Shown here: piece by piece, positions 26,796-36,386 of the stretch | Layout of the letters: each line of letters opens with the position of its first letter | Numbering within the stretch: position 1 is the first letter of the stretch | Assembly (NCBI RefSeq): GCF_000454065.1 | Contig: NZ_KE695649.1 | Span: forward strand, 370,624-434,623 | Source: Brevibacillus thermoruber 423 | GTDB lineage: Bacteria > Bacillota > Bacilli > Brevibacillales > Brevibacillaceae | DNA: 64,000 nucleotides | Reading direction: 5' to 3' | Translations under genes and position numbers: made by a program | The notes under the pieces: model-generated | Databases searched by the model: none | What the model saw: the letters and a program-made list of their open reading frames with translations, nothing else | What the model was told of the DNA's origin: nothing

Positions 26796-27135
26796 ATGAA
26801 GAAAAGAGTCTTTATCCTTTGTGGAGTGTTCATCATCCTATTGTACGTAAGCCTTTATGTTTACAAGGTGGTCAACGTCCCCACGTATTCGTTAGAACAC
26901 GACGTAAAAGTGGTAGTTTTACATGGCACTGAATATTCCATCAGTAAGGTAACGATCAATGGTGATGTTTACTACTCGGATATCCGCTGATCCAGCCGCC
27001 TTTACGTTTGGAAAACTGATTGGGCAGACACAACATGGCGAACGGATTTATGAAGTGAAGAATGACAAATCAAAAGTAATGATTACGTCTTTCATGAGTC
27101 CGCAGCTTATCTACACAAAAGACAAAAGGTACTGA
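26796..27135 (+). pseudogene. Small secreted or anchored protein, frameshifted
   Basis: ATG 26796 (after AAGGAG) gives a membrane-anchored start MKKRVFILCGVFIILLYVSL then a beta-rich region, stopping at 26990 after YYSDIR. In another frame the coding pattern resumes at once as SADPAAFTFGKLIGQTQHGE and continues to TGA 27133-27135. Joined, it gives a protein of about 113 residues resembling DUF3139-like small anchored proteins. Either a real inactivating indel near 26985 or a sequencing error. The composition is lower in GC than the neighbours. Confidence 0.55.
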
Positions 27136-27276
27136 GATAGGCGCATGAACCCCCTCGCCGAAAACGAGTGATTCCTCAGGTGTGAAAGCCCCCCCCAGAA
27201 AAGGACAGTTATCTGAACGTGATTGAAGACCGATTCACGGCATGTCACTAACAAAAAAATTCCGAAAAATCAATGA

Positions 27277-27321
27277 TTGAGAATCAGCTTTGTGCGTAGT
27301 ATTATTTAATTAATTTAATAA
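27277..27321 (+). promoter_or_regulatory. Promoter and operator of the galactose operon
   Basis: TTGAGA 27277-27282, spacer of 17, TATTAT 27300-27305. A near-perfect 20-base palindrome (TTATTTAATTAATTTAATAA, 27302-27321) overlaps the -10 and start. This AT-rich dyad is like ROK-repressor boxes, and the ROK gene at 33623 is the candidate binder. A hairpin, CGCCGGCA/TGCCGGCG at about 27411-27431, sits just before the galK ribosome binding site. The rest of 27136-27276 shows nothing. Confidence 0.65.
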
Positions 27322-27450
27322 AGTATGTTTTCCGCTCTCCACGGCCCTGCCGGTTGGCAGCCGGAAAAGCAAGGGTTGACGTTGGCACGCATCTGGAAAC
27401 GCAAGGGCTGCCGCCGGCATATTGCCGGCGAGAGGGGAAAGGAAAGGGTG

Positions 27451-28647
27451 GTGTTCGTGGAGATCTACGAGCGGCTGCAGGCGAGATTTCGCGAGGAGTT
27501 TGGCGTACGGGAAGACGTCCGCATCTTCTTTGCGCCGGGGCGGGTCAATTTGATCGGGGAGCATACCGATTACAACGGGGGCTATGTGTTTCCCGCCGCC
27601 CTCACGTACGGTACCTGGGCGCTGGCCGCTCCCCGGCAGGACGGCGTGTACCGGTTTGCCTCCGTCAATTTTCCCGGGAAAACCTCGTGCGAAGCGGCCC
27701 GCATCGTCTACAGGGCGGAAGACGGATGGGCCAATTATCCGAAGGGCGTTCTGCATGAACTGGCGGCGCTGCCGGAATGCTCCCCGCTGCTAAAGGGGGC
27801 GGATCTGCTGTTTTTCGGGAACATTCCCAACGGCGCGGGACTGTCGTCTTCGGCCTCCGTCGAATTGGCGTCCGCTGCGGCCGTGACCGCCCTGGCCGGG
27901 ATCGACGTGCCGATGGTGGAGCTGGTCAAACTGGCGCAGCGGGCGGAAAACCGCTTCGTCGGGGTGCGCTGCGGGATCATGGATCAATTCGCGGTCGGGA
28001 TGGGGAAAAAGGACCATGCCATCATGCTGAAATGCGACACGCTGGCTTACGAATACGTGCCTTTTCGCATCGACGGATACAAGCTGGTGATCGCCAACTC
28101 CAACAAGCGGCGGGCCTTGACCGATTCCACGTACAACGAACGCCGCCGGGAGTGCGAGGAAGGACTGCGCGAACTGCAGAAGCGTCTGCCGCATCTCCGC
28201 TCGCTGGGCGATCTTTCCGGCGACGAGTGGCGGCAGGTTTGCACGGCACTCCCCAACGGCGTGATTCGCAGGCGGGTGGAGCATGTTGTCGCTGAAAACG
28301 AACGGGTCATCCAGGCGGCGCAATGCCTGGCGGCCGGCGATTTGCACGCGTTCGGCCGCCTGATGAAAGCCTCGCATGAATCGCTGCGCGACCTGTACGA
28401 AGTGACCGGGTTCGAACTGGATGCACTGTTCGAAGCGGCGGCACAGGCCGACGGCTGCATCGGCACCCGCATGACGGGGGCGGGGTTCGGCGGCTGCACG
28501 GTCAGTCTGGTGAAGGCGGACGCCGTAGACGCGTTCAAGCGTCAGGCAGCCGAACATTATACGCGAGCGACCGGGCTGGTGCCCGACTTTTACGTGTGCG
28601 AGCTCGGAGACGGAGTGGGCGAAGTCGTTTTGCCCTCCTCCGTGTAA
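27451..28647 (+). CDS. galK: Galactokinase
   Basis: A 398-residue GHMP kinase phosphorylating galactose at C1. The signature GRVNLIGEHTDYNGG is near residues 31-45, the ATP loop GAGLSSSASVELA near 129-141 and the C-terminal TGAGFGGCTVSL near 345. GTG 27451 follows AAAGGAAAGGG; a second GTG at 27457 is possible, and the longer frame from 27325 overlaps the operator and is rejected. First gene of the Leloir unit. Confidence 0.95.
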   Translation: MFVEIYERLQARFREEFGVREDVRIFFAPGRVNLIGEHTDYNGGYVFPAALTYGTWALAAPRQDGVYRFASVNFPGKTSCEAARIVYRAEDGWANYPKGVLHELAALPECSPLLKGADLLFFGNIPNGAGLSSSASVELASAAAVTALAGIDVPMVELVKLAQRAENRFVGVRCGIMDQFAVGMGKKDHAIMLKCDTLAYEYVPFRIDGYKLVIANSNKRRALTDSTYNERRRECEEGLRELQKRLPHLRSLGDLSGDEWRQVCTALPNGVIRRRVEHVVAENERVIQAAQCLAAGDLHAFGRLMKASHESLRDLYEVTGFELDALFEAAAQADGCIGTRMTGAGFGGCTVSLVKADAVDAFKRQAAEHYTRATGLVPDFYVCELGDGVGEVVLPSSV

Positions 28648-28698
28648 CGTCAGCACATCATGCCGGAAGAGAAACGAGAGCAAGGAGGAATCTGGTCA

Positions 28699-29697
28699 AT
28701 GGCTGAACTGCGCTACAATCCCCTTTTGCGCGACTGGACGATGGTGGCGTCCAACAGGCAGCACCGTCCGCACATGCCCAAGGATACCTGCCCGTTTTGC
28801 CCGGGCTCGGGCAGGGTTCCGGACCACTACGACGTGTACAAGTACGACAACGATTTTCCCGTGTTGACGCCCGATCCGCCGGAACCGGACCCGGTGCAGA
28901 CCTCCCTGTACCGAACGGCGAAGTCGTACGGAAAGTGCGAGGTGATTCTGTACTCGCCCGACCACACGAAAACATTGCCGGAACTTTCCGTCGATCATAT
29001 CGTCAAGCTGGTCGACCTGTGGGCGGAGCGTTTTGCCGAACTGGAAAAAGACCCTCGCCACCAGTACGTGTTGATTTTTGAAAACCGGGGCGAAGAATGC
29101 GGGGTCACCATGCCCCATCCGCACGGACAGATTTACGCCTACTCGAAAATGCCGCTGAAAATCAAGCAGGAGCTGGAAAGCTGCAGGCTTCACCGTCAAG
29201 AGACAGGCAAGTGCCTGCTCTGCCAGATGAATGACGAGGAGAAAAACTTCGAACAGCGGGTCATCGTCGAGAACGACCACTTTCTCGCCTATCTGCCCTT
29301 CTTCACGGATTACCCGTACGGCGTGTTTGTCGTCAGCAAACAGCACAAGACGGCGATTACGGATTTCACCGCGGACGAGAAACGAAGCCTGGCCGCGATC
29401 CTCCGCGACACCACCGGGGCGATGGATCAACTGTTCGAGAAGCTGTTCCCGTACATGATGGTCATGCACCAACGCCCCGTCAACGGCGAAAACGTGGAGG
29501 ACTACTACCATTTCCACATCGAGTTTTACACACCGCTGAGGGAAAGAGACAAAATCAAGTACTACGCGTCCTCGGAGATGGGGGCGTGGGCGGCGACCAA
29601 TCCCCAGTCGGTAGAAGAGACGGCTCCCCGACTGCGGGAAGCGTACCGGCGGTTTTTGCAAAAAGAAGGGCGCCTGCCAGAGGGAGGAGGCGCGTGA
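28699..29697 (+). CDS. galT: Galactose-1-phosphate uridylyltransferase
   Basis: A 332-residue histidine-triad enzyme swapping UMP between UDP-glucose and galactose-1-phosphate. Zinc cysteines C31 and C34 (CPFC) and active-site H140-P-H142 in MPHPHGQ are present. This is the GalT class I type rather than the Lactobacillales class II type. ATG 28699 follows AAGGAGG; the longer frame from 28660 lacks a site. The stop overlaps the galE start. Confidence 0.95.
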   Translation: MAELRYNPLLRDWTMVASNRQHRPHMPKDTCPFCPGSGRVPDHYDVYKYDNDFPVLTPDPPEPDPVQTSLYRTAKSYGKCEVILYSPDHTKTLPELSVDHIVKLVDLWAERFAELEKDPRHQYVLIFENRGEECGVTMPHPHGQIYAYSKMPLKIKQELESCRLHRQETGKCLLCQMNDEEKNFEQRVIVENDHFLAYLPFFTDYPYGVFVVSKQHKTAITDFTADEKRSLAAILRDTTGAMDQLFEKLFPYMMVMHQRPVNGENVEDYYHFHIEFYTPLRERDKIKYYASSEMGAWAATNPQSVEETAPRLREAYRRFLQKEGRLPEGGGA

Positions 29698-30692
29698 TGG
29701 CGATTCTGGTGACGGGCGGAACGGGGTACATCGGCAGTCACACCGTGGCGGAGCTTCTCGCCCACGGCGAAGAGGTGATCGTGGTGGACAACCTCCGCAC
29801 GGGACACGAGCGGGCCGTGCTCGGCGGCACGTTGTACCGCGGAGACATCCGGGACCGGCAGTTTCTGGACGAGGTGTTCCGCGCCCATGAGATCGAAGCG
29901 GTGATCCACTTCGCGGCCAAATCGCTCGTCGGGGAGAGCGTCCGCGATCCGCTCGCCTATTACGACAACAACGTGATCGGAACCCATACCCTGGTGTCGG
30001 CGATGGTGGAGCACGGCGTCCGGAAGGCGGTCTTTTCGTCGACGGCGGCCGTCTACGGCGAACCCGAGCGCATCCCGATCCGGGAAGAAGACCCGACCGT
30101 TCCCGCCAATCCGTACGGCGAAACCAAACTGGCCATGGAAAAGATGTTCCGCTGGTGCGACCAGGCGTACGGACTGAAGTCGATCTCGCTGCGGTACTTC
30201 AACGCGGCCGGCGCCCACCCGGACGCGATCATCGGGGAAGACCACGAGCCGGAGAGCCACCTGATTCCGCTCGTCCTGCAGGTGGCGCTGGGACAGCGGG
30301 AGCAGATCGAGATGTTTGGCGACGACTACCCGACCGAAGACGGGACGTGCATTCGCGATTACGTGCACGTCATGGACCTGGCGAACGCCCACCGGCTCGC
30401 GCTGGACTATCTCCGCACGTACAACCAGAGCGATGTGTTCAACCTGGGGAACGGCACGGGCTTTTCCGTGAAACAGGTGATCGACACCGCGCGGAAAGTG
30501 ACCGGCCATCCGATTCCCGCCAAAGTAAGCCCCCGGCGGGCGGGAGACCCGGCCGTGCTGGTCGCTTCCGCCGACAAGGCGAAACGGCTGCTGAACTGGC
30601 ATCCGCGCTGCCCCGAGCTGGAGACGATCATCGAGAGCGCGTGGAACTGGCATCGCCGCCATCCGCGCGGCTACGCCGGTGTGGACCGGTAA
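29697..30692 (+). CDS. galE: UDP-glucose 4-epimerase
   Basis: A 331-residue extended short-chain dehydrogenase. NAD loop GGTGYIGSHT is at residues 7-16, the catalytic Ser in FSSTAAVYGEP near 122 and the YxxxK pair in NPYGETKLAMEK near 146-150. ATG overlaps the galT stop (TGATG) after AGGGAGGAGG. It recycles UDP-galactose to UDP-glucose, completing the Leloir pathway. Confidence 0.95.
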   Translation: MAILVTGGTGYIGSHTVAELLAHGEEVIVVDNLRTGHERAVLGGTLYRGDIRDRQFLDEVFRAHEIEAVIHFAAKSLVGESVRDPLAYYDNNVIGTHTLVSAMVEHGVRKAVFSSTAAVYGEPERIPIREEDPTVPANPYGETKLAMEKMFRWCDQAYGLKSISLRYFNAAGAHPDAIIGEDHEPESHLIPLVLQVALGQREQIEMFGDDYPTEDGTCIRDYVHVMDLANAHRLALDYLRTYNQSDVFNLGNGTGFSVKQVIDTARKVTGHPIPAKVSPRRAGDPAVLVASADKAKRLLNWHPRCPELETIIESAWNWHRRHPRGYAGVDR

Positions 30693-30721
30693 ATCCGGGG
30701 GAGAGGAGGGGCAGATGTGAA

Positions 30722-32437
30722 ATGAACGCGAAGGCAGAATACGGACGCTGGCTCCGGCATGAAGAGCTGGATCCCGACTTGAGACGGGAACTGCTCCTGA
30801 TCGAAGGAGACGAGCGTGAAATCGAAGATCGGTTTTACCGGTCGCTGACATTCGGCACCGGCGGGCTGCGCGGCGTTCTGGGGGCCGGCACCAATCGGAT
30901 GAACCGCTACACGGTCCGCAAGGTGACGCAGGCACTGGCCCGCTTCCTCGTCAGGCAGGGGGAAACCGCGATGCGGCGGGGAGTCGTCATCGCGTACGAC
31001 TCCCGCCGACAGTCTCCCGCATTTGCCCGGGAGGCGGCGCTGGTTCTGGCGGCCAACCGGGTAAAGGCGTACCTGTTTGAGGGAGTGCGCCCCACGCCCG
31101 AACTGTCTTTTGCCGTCCGCCATCTGAGGGCGGCCGCCGGGATCATGATCACGGCGAGCCACAATCCCCCCGAATACAACGGCTGCAAGCTGTACGGAGC
31201 CGACGGTGCCCAGATCACCGCCGGCGTGGCGGAGGCCATCGCAAACGAAATGGCGGACGTGGACGAACTGGCGGTACCGCTGGCGGACGCGGAGGCGGCG
31301 CTGTCACAGGGGCTGATGGAAGAGGTCGGCGCGGCGGTGGACGAGGCGTATGCCGCCCGGCTGCGCACGTTGGCGTTCCAATCCCGGGAGAACAACGCGG
31401 ACTACCGCGTCGTCTACACGCCGCTGCATGGAACGGGCAGCGTGCCGGTGCAAAGGGTCCTGCGCGACATCGGCTTCCGGCATGTGACCGTCGTGCTGCA
31501 GCAGGAATGGCCCGATGCCGATTTTCCGACGGTGGCCGCTCCCAATCCGGAAGACCCGGCGGTGTTCGCCTTGGCGATCGAGACGGCCGAAAAGGCGGGA
31601 GCCGACCTGGTCATGGCCACCGACCCCGATGCCGACCGCGTTGGCGTCGCGGTGCGGGACGGCAGCGGCTCATTCGTCTGCCTGACCGGCAACCAGTTGG
31701 GAGCGCTGCTGCTCGCCTACATCCTGTCCCAGCGAGCGAGTCGAAATGCGCTACCCGACAACGGCGTGATCGTGAAAACGATCGTCACGTCGGAGATGGG
31801 GACCGCGATTGCCGCCCGGTACGGCGTGGAAACGGTGGAGACGCTGACCGGCTTCAAGCATATCGCGGAAGCCGTCCGGCGGTGGGAAGAGACGGGGGAA
31901 AAGACGTTCCTCTTTGGCTACGAGGAGAGCTGCGGCTATCTGATCGGCGACTTCTGCCGAGACAAGGACGCGGTCCAGGCGTGCATGCTGACGGCGGAGA
32001 TGGCGGCCTACTATGACAAACAGGGGTGGAGCCTGCATCAGGTGCTGCTGGAGCTGTATGAACAGGTTGGGTTCTATCAGGAAGATCTGGTTTCGTTCAC
32101 GTGGAACGGCAGGGAGGGGGCGGAACGAATCCATCGGCTGATGGAGCGTCTGCGCAAGCAGCCTCCGGAACGGGTGGGCGATGTTCCGGTAGCCGTACGC
32201 AAGGATTACCTGACCGGAATCGAGGGGCTTCCTCCGGCCGACGTGATCAAAATCCTGCTCGCGGACGGTTCGTGGTTTGCGGCCCGTCCTTCCGGCACGG
32301 AGCCGAAGATCAAGTTTTACTTCGGCGTAAAGGGAACGGACCCGGCAGACGCGAGCGAACGGCTCAACCGCTTGAAAACGGACGTCCTGCAGTTCATCCA
32401 AAAGGCGGAAGGAAGTGACCGATGTCATGCCCTCTGA
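30722..32437 (+). CDS. Phosphoglucomutase/phosphomannomutase (PgcA type)
   Basis: A 571-residue alpha-D-phosphohexomutase. The phosphoserine S146 is in TASHNPPEYNG, the metal loop is ATDPDADRVGVA, the sugar loop GYEESCGYLIG and the phosphate loop RPSGTEPKIKFYF. It converts glucose-1-phosphate from the Leloir route to glucose-6-phosphate, which explains its place after galE. ATG 30722 with AGGAGGGG upstream; the 190-residue upstream extension of the frame overlaps galE and is an artefact. Confidence 0.93.
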   Translation: MNAKAEYGRWLRHEELDPDLRRELLLIEGDEREIEDRFYRSLTFGTGGLRGVLGAGTNRMNRYTVRKVTQALARFLVRQGETAMRRGVVIAYDSRRQSPAFAREAALVLAANRVKAYLFEGVRPTPELSFAVRHLRAAAGIMITASHNPPEYNGCKLYGADGAQITAGVAEAIANEMADVDELAVPLADAEAALSQGLMEEVGAAVDEAYAARLRTLAFQSRENNADYRVVYTPLHGTGSVPVQRVLRDIGFRHVTVVLQQEWPDADFPTVAAPNPEDPAVFALAIETAEKAGADLVMATDPDADRVGVAVRDGSGSFVCLTGNQLGALLLAYILSQRASRNALPDNGVIVKTIVTSEMGTAIAARYGVETVETLTGFKHIAEAVRRWEETGEKTFLFGYEESCGYLIGDFCRDKDAVQACMLTAEMAAYYDKQGWSLHQVLLELYEQVGFYQEDLVSFTWNGREGAERIHRLMERLRKQPPERVGDVPVAVRKDYLTGIEGLPPADVIKILLADGSWFAARPSGTEPKIKFYFGVKGTDPADASERLNRLKTDVLQFIQKAEGSDRCHAL

Positions 32438-33512
32438 CGCGGCGGTAGCGAAAATACGGGCGTTTCTGAAAGCGCGAAAGCTGGACGGGGTGCTGCTCCG
32501 CACACGGTCCAATTTCGCCTGGGCGACCGGGGGAGGGGACAACCACATCGTCAACACGACGGCGTTGGGCGTGGCGGACCTGCTGATCCTTGCCGACAAC
32601 ATCTACTGCATCACGTCGCGGATGGAAGCCGCCCGCATCCGTGACGAGGAGATGGCCGATTTCGGCTGCGAGTTCGTCACGCCTGAATGGTACGAGGGGA
32701 ACGATGCCGCCATCCTGCAGTTGTGCGCGGGAAAAGCGGTGGGTGCCGACGTGTGGTTCCACCACCTGCCCAATGTGGCGAACGAACTGGCGCAGGTCCG
32801 GTACACGCTGACGGAGGAGGAGATGGAGCGCTACCGCCGGCTGGGGCGAACGGCGGCAAAAGCGCTCGAGGCCGCCTGCCGGGAGCTGCAGCGGGGGTGG
32901 ACGGAGCACGAAATCGCCGCCCATCTCGCGGCCAAGGTGATGAGAGAAGGAATCAACCCGCAGGTGCTGTTGGTCGCCACGGACGAGCGGATTTACCGCT
33001 ATCGGCACCCGATTCCTACGGACAAGAGGCTGGACCGCTACGCCATGCTCGTGTTGTGCGCGGAAAAGGGGGGACTGGTGGCGAACGCCACCCGTTTTGT
33101 CCATTTCGGTGACCTGCCGCCCGCCTTGGAAGAAAACAAGCGGAAGCTGGCGGAGATCGAGATCGCGATGATTGCGGCGACAAGGCCGGGAGCGAAGATG
33201 GCCGACATCCTGCAGCGGGGGATCGAAGCGTACGAACGGGTAGGGTACCCGGACGACTGGCGGCTGCTGCACCAGGGAGGGCCGAGCGGCTACGCTTCCC
33301 GTGAATTGCTCGTGGTGCCGGGAGGAGAAGGCGTTGTCCAGGCGCAGCAGGCCTTCGCCTGGAATCCGGCCATCCGCGGCATCAAGATGGAAGATACCTT
33401 CCTCGTTCACGAAGCGGACATTGAATTCATCACGCACACGGGCGAATGGGTGTACATGGAGGCGGCAAGCGAGGGCCGGACCTACCTGCGGCCGGACATC
33501 CTGATCCGCTAG
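32415..33512 (+). CDS. M24 (pita-bread) family protein, metal site degenerate
   Basis: A 365-residue aminopeptidase P-like protein with creatinase N-domain (about 8-130) and M24 domain (about 145-360). Where active M24 enzymes have DxG and D-x-TR aspartates, this reads LVLCAEKGGLVANATRFVHF, so both Asp ligands are missing. The His region is LLHQGGPSGY and the Glu region MEDTFLVHE. A non-metal, creatinase-like activity or binding role is likely. GTG 32415 overlaps the mutase end; ATG 32427 is an alternative. Presence in a gal operon is unexplained. Confidence 0.8.
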   Translation: MTDVMPSDAAVAKIRAFLKARKLDGVLLRTRSNFAWATGGGDNHIVNTTALGVADLLILADNIYCITSRMEAARIRDEEMADFGCEFVTPEWYEGNDAAILQLCAGKAVGADVWFHHLPNVANELAQVRYTLTEEEMERYRRLGRTAAKALEAACRELQRGWTEHEIAAHLAAKVMREGINPQVLLVATDERIYRYRHPIPTDKRLDRYAMLVLCAEKGGLVANATRFVHFGDLPPALEENKRKLAEIEIAMIAATRPGAKMADILQRGIEAYERVGYPDDWRLLHQGGPSGYASRELLVVPGGEGVVQAQQAFAWNPAIRGIKMEDTFLVHEADIEFITHTGEWVYMEAASEGRTYLRPDILIR

Positions 33513-33622
33513 GCCGGGAAGCGGCGGAACAAACGACCGGACTGGCGCCGGACAGCGGCATGTGGTATCACTGGTGTGTGGGTTGCGCACATCGGGCACG
33601 CTGACGGAAAGGAGGGAAACGC

Positions 33623-34849
33623 ATGGTCCGAGGCATGGCAGGAAGCTTTCAGTTGATGAAATCGCTGAACAAGTCGCTGATCTTGAACGTCATCCGCACC
33701 GAAGGACCCATTTCCCGCGCCGACATTGCGAAACGGACGCAGTTGACCGCTCCGACGGTCACGAACATTGTCGGCGAACTGCTGGAATCCGGCCTGGTGA
33801 TCGAAAGCGATCTGGGCGCCTCAAGCGGCGGCCGCAAACCCATTTTGCTGCGCATCCATTCCCAGGCGTTTCAGGTCATCGGCATCGACGTGGGAGCGCG
33901 CGACATCAAGCTGGTGCTGACCAATTTGGACGCGGAGATTCTCGACTCGCTCCGGGTCAGCATGCCCGCCGACCTGTCCAACGAACGGCTGCTTGCGCTG
34001 TTGGCAGAGGCCGTCCGCGGCATCATGGACCGGAATCGGCTGAACAAATCGTCCGTGATCGGCATTGGCGTGGGGATGCACGGGTTGGTCAACCCGGCCG
34101 AAGGGGTGTCGATCTACGCCCCCAACCTGAACCTGCGGAACATTCCGATTCGCGATTGGCTGCAGACAGCGTTTGCGCTACCCGTCGAAGTGGAAAATGA
34201 CGTGCGGGCCATGGCGCTGGGCGAAAGCTGGTTCGGCAGCGGCCGGGGAATCGATCACTTCGTCTGCGTCAATGTGGGGCGCGGTGTCGGGGCCGGGATT
34301 ATTATCGACCGGAAACTGTTTGACGGAACCACCCACACGGCCGGCGAGCTGGGGCACATCACCGTCGATCCCGAAGGGCCGAAGTGCAGCTGCGGCAACT
34401 ACGGCTGCCTGCAAGCCCTCGTCTCCGGTCCGGCGATCGCCAGCCGGGCCAAGGCGGAGATGCAGCGGGGCCGAACAAGCATCATCGCCGAACTGGCGGG
34501 CGGAGACGCGGATGCGATCACGGGCGAAACCGTCCATGCGGCCGCGCTGCAGGGGGACGCGCTGGCCATCGAGGTGCTGCAGGCTGCGGGCCGTTACCTG
34601 GGCATCGGGATCGCCGCCGTGATCAACTTCCTCAATCCGGCGCGGGTGATCATCGGCGGAGGAGTGGCCAAAGCGGGAGATTTTCTGCTGGAGGCGATCA
34701 ACGAGACGGTGCGCACCCGGGCGCTGCAGACGCCCGCGGAAGCCGCGTCCATCACGCTCTCCGGGCTGGGCGATCACGCCACGGCGATCGGCGCCGTCAC
34801 GCTGGTGCTGAAAAAACTGTTCGCACCTGATTATGCAACGCCGATGTGA
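33623..34849 (+). CDS. ROK-family transcriptional repressor
   Basis: A 408-residue NagC/XylR-type regulator. An N-terminal winged helix-turn-helix (ISRADIAKRTQLTAPTVTNIVGELLESGL, in two pieces about 30-60) is followed by the ROK sugar-kinase fold with GIDVGARDIKLVL near 90. The zinc motif CSCGNYGCLQ is near 255 and HTAGELGHI near 237. As the last gene of the unit it probably represses the promoter at 27277 until galactose or a derivative is bound. AAAGGAGGG precedes the ATG. Confidence 0.9.
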   Translation: MVRGMAGSFQLMKSLNKSLILNVIRTEGPISRADIAKRTQLTAPTVTNIVGELLESGLVIESDLGASSGGRKPILLRIHSQAFQVIGIDVGARDIKLVLTNLDAEILDSLRVSMPADLSNERLLALLAEAVRGIMDRNRLNKSSVIGIGVGMHGLVNPAEGVSIYAPNLNLRNIPIRDWLQTAFALPVEVENDVRAMALGESWFGSGRGIDHFVCVNVGRGVGAGIIIDRKLFDGTTHTAGELGHITVDPEGPKCSCGNYGCLQALVSGPAIASRAKAEMQRGRTSIIAELAGGDADAITGETVHAAALQGDALAIEVLQAAGRYLGIGIAAVINFLNPARVIIGGGVAKAGDFLLEAINETVRTRALQTPAEAASITLSGLGDHATAIGAVTLVLKKLFAPDYATPM

Positions 34850-34882
34850 CAGGGGAGACGGGCGCGCACGCCCCAAACGAAG

Positions 34883-34924
34883 GTGAGCCCTTGGCCTTGC
34901 CTGCCGGCAAAACCGAGGGCTCAC
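34883..34924. terminator. Long hairpin between convergent genes
   Basis: GTGAGCCCTTGG 34883-34894 pairs with CCGAGGGCTCAC 34913-34924 (one mismatch), with an inner stem TTGCC/GGCAA. It separates the ROK gene from the minus-strand transporter. The T-tract is weak on both sides. Confidence 0.6.
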
Positions 34925-34987
34925 TACGCTGATTGCACGACGTGATGGAGCAGCGTGAACTGCCGTGTACCGATGGTTCCCTGTCCG

Positions 34988-36304
34988 CTATTTTTTCCGG
35001 TTATGATTCAGTTCGGCTTCGATGCGGGAGATTTTCGAAGACTCGTCCATGCGCCAGTAGACGATAAAGCTCACGGCGATGCAGGCGGAGACGTAGAAGT
35101 AGAAGAGCGACTCTGTTCCGATGCTCTTCAGCCACAACGCGAGGAACTCCGCCGTCCCGCCGAACACCGCTACGGTGACGCCGTAGGGGAAGCCCACGCC
35201 AAGAGCACGGACTTCTGTCGGGAAGAGCTCGGCTTTCACGATCGCATTGATGGATGTGTAACCGGTTACAATGATGAGACCTGTCATCATCAGCAGGAAA
35301 GCGGCGACCGGGTTCGTCGTCTGCTCCATGAGCAGGAACAGCGGCACCGTCAGCAGCGTTCCCAGGATGCCGAAACCAATCAGCAGCGGGCGACGTCCGA
35401 TCTTGTCAGACAGCAGGCCGGCGATCGGTTGAAGCACGACGAATACCAGCAGGGCAAAAAAGTTGATCCAACTGACGACCTCTTTGTCGAGGCCCACGGT
35501 ATTCACCATGAATTTCTGCAAATACGTCGTGTAGGTGTAGAAGGCGACGGTTCCGCCGAGCGTCAGTCCGACCACGGTCAGTACCGCCTTGGGGTGTTTC
35601 ATCAGAGCCCGAATGGTCCCGGCGCTCGCCCGGCTTTCCGAGCCCATTTTGGAGAACTGCTCCGATTCGTCCATCGTGCGGCGCAGCCACAATACGGCCA
35701 ATGCTCCGATGGCGCCGATCACAAAGGGAATGCGCCAGCCCCAGGACTTCATATCGGGTTCGCTGAGCACCTGCTGGAGGATGATCTGAACCCCCAGTGC
35801 CACCAACTGTCCGGCAACAAGCGTGACGTACTGGAAGCTCGAGTAGAAGCCGCGGCGGCCGCTGCTGGCCATCTCGGACAGGTACGTCGCCGAAGTTCCG
35901 TACTCGCCGCCCAGTGACAATCCCTGGAGCAGACGTGCAAAAATCAGAATGATGGGAGCCAGCACGCCAATGGTACTGTAGCCGGGGGTACAGGCAATAA
36001 TCAGCGAACCGCTGGCCATGATGGTGATGGAAAGCGTCAGCGCGGCACGGCGGCCATGGCGGTCGGCGTAGCGGCCCATCAGCAGGCTTCCGATCGGGCG
36101 CATCAGGAAGCCGACGGCGAAGATGGCCGCCGTGTTGAGCAGTTGGATGGTCGGGTCTCCCTTGGGAAAAAACTCCGCCGAGAAATACACGGCGAAAGCG
36201 GAATACACGTACCAGTCGTACCATTCGATCAGGTTTCCGACCGACCCCTTGAAGATGTTGCTCGTGATACGTCGTCTCTGTGCGCGATCAATGGGTTGAG
36301 ACAT
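34988..36304 (-). CDS. MHS-family metabolite:H+ symporter
   Basis: 438 residues, 12 membrane segments, major facilitator of the KgtP/ShiA/ProP-like MHS group. Signatures are NLIEWYDWYVYS (about 22-33), RPIGSLLMGRYADRHGRR (about 68-85) and LLQGLSLGGEYGTSATY (about 122-138). Substrates of this group are 2-oxoglutarate, shikimate, aromatic or other carboxylates. ATG 36304 after GAGGAGG; the longer frame is rejected. Divergent from an acyl-CoA ligase gene, suggesting import and activation of the same organic acid. Confidence 0.9.
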   Translation of the reverse strand: MSQPIDRAQRRRITSNIFKGSVGNLIEWYDWYVYSAFAVYFSAEFFPKGDPTIQLLNTAAIFAVGFLMRPIGSLLMGRYADRHGRRAALTLSITIMASGSLIIACTPGYSTIGVLAPIILIFARLLQGLSLGGEYGTSATYLSEMASSGRRGFYSSFQYVTLVAGQLVALGVQIILQQVLSEPDMKSWGWRIPFVIGAIGALAVLWLRRTMDESEQFSKMGSESRASAGTIRALMKHPKAVLTVVGLTLGGTVAFYTYTTYLQKFMVNTVGLDKEVVSWINFFALLVFVVLQPIAGLLSDKIGRRPLLIGFGILGTLLTVPLFLLMEQTTNPVAAFLLMMTGLIIVTGYTSINAIVKAELFPTEVRALGVGFPYGVTVAVFGGTAEFLALWLKSIGTESLFYFYVSACIAVSFIVYWRMDESSKISRIEAELNHNRKK

Positions 36305-36386
36305 TGCTGCATCCTCCTCGTAAAGTGCCGGTGTTGGACGTACTTGTATGGGCCTCGTCAACACTCGAAACATTTCGTCTATTCAA

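Noticed and set aside
30155..30721. N-terminal extension of the phosphoglucomutase frame
   Set aside because: Overlaps galE entirely and is Arg/Gly-rich; the ATG at 30722 gives the normal family length.
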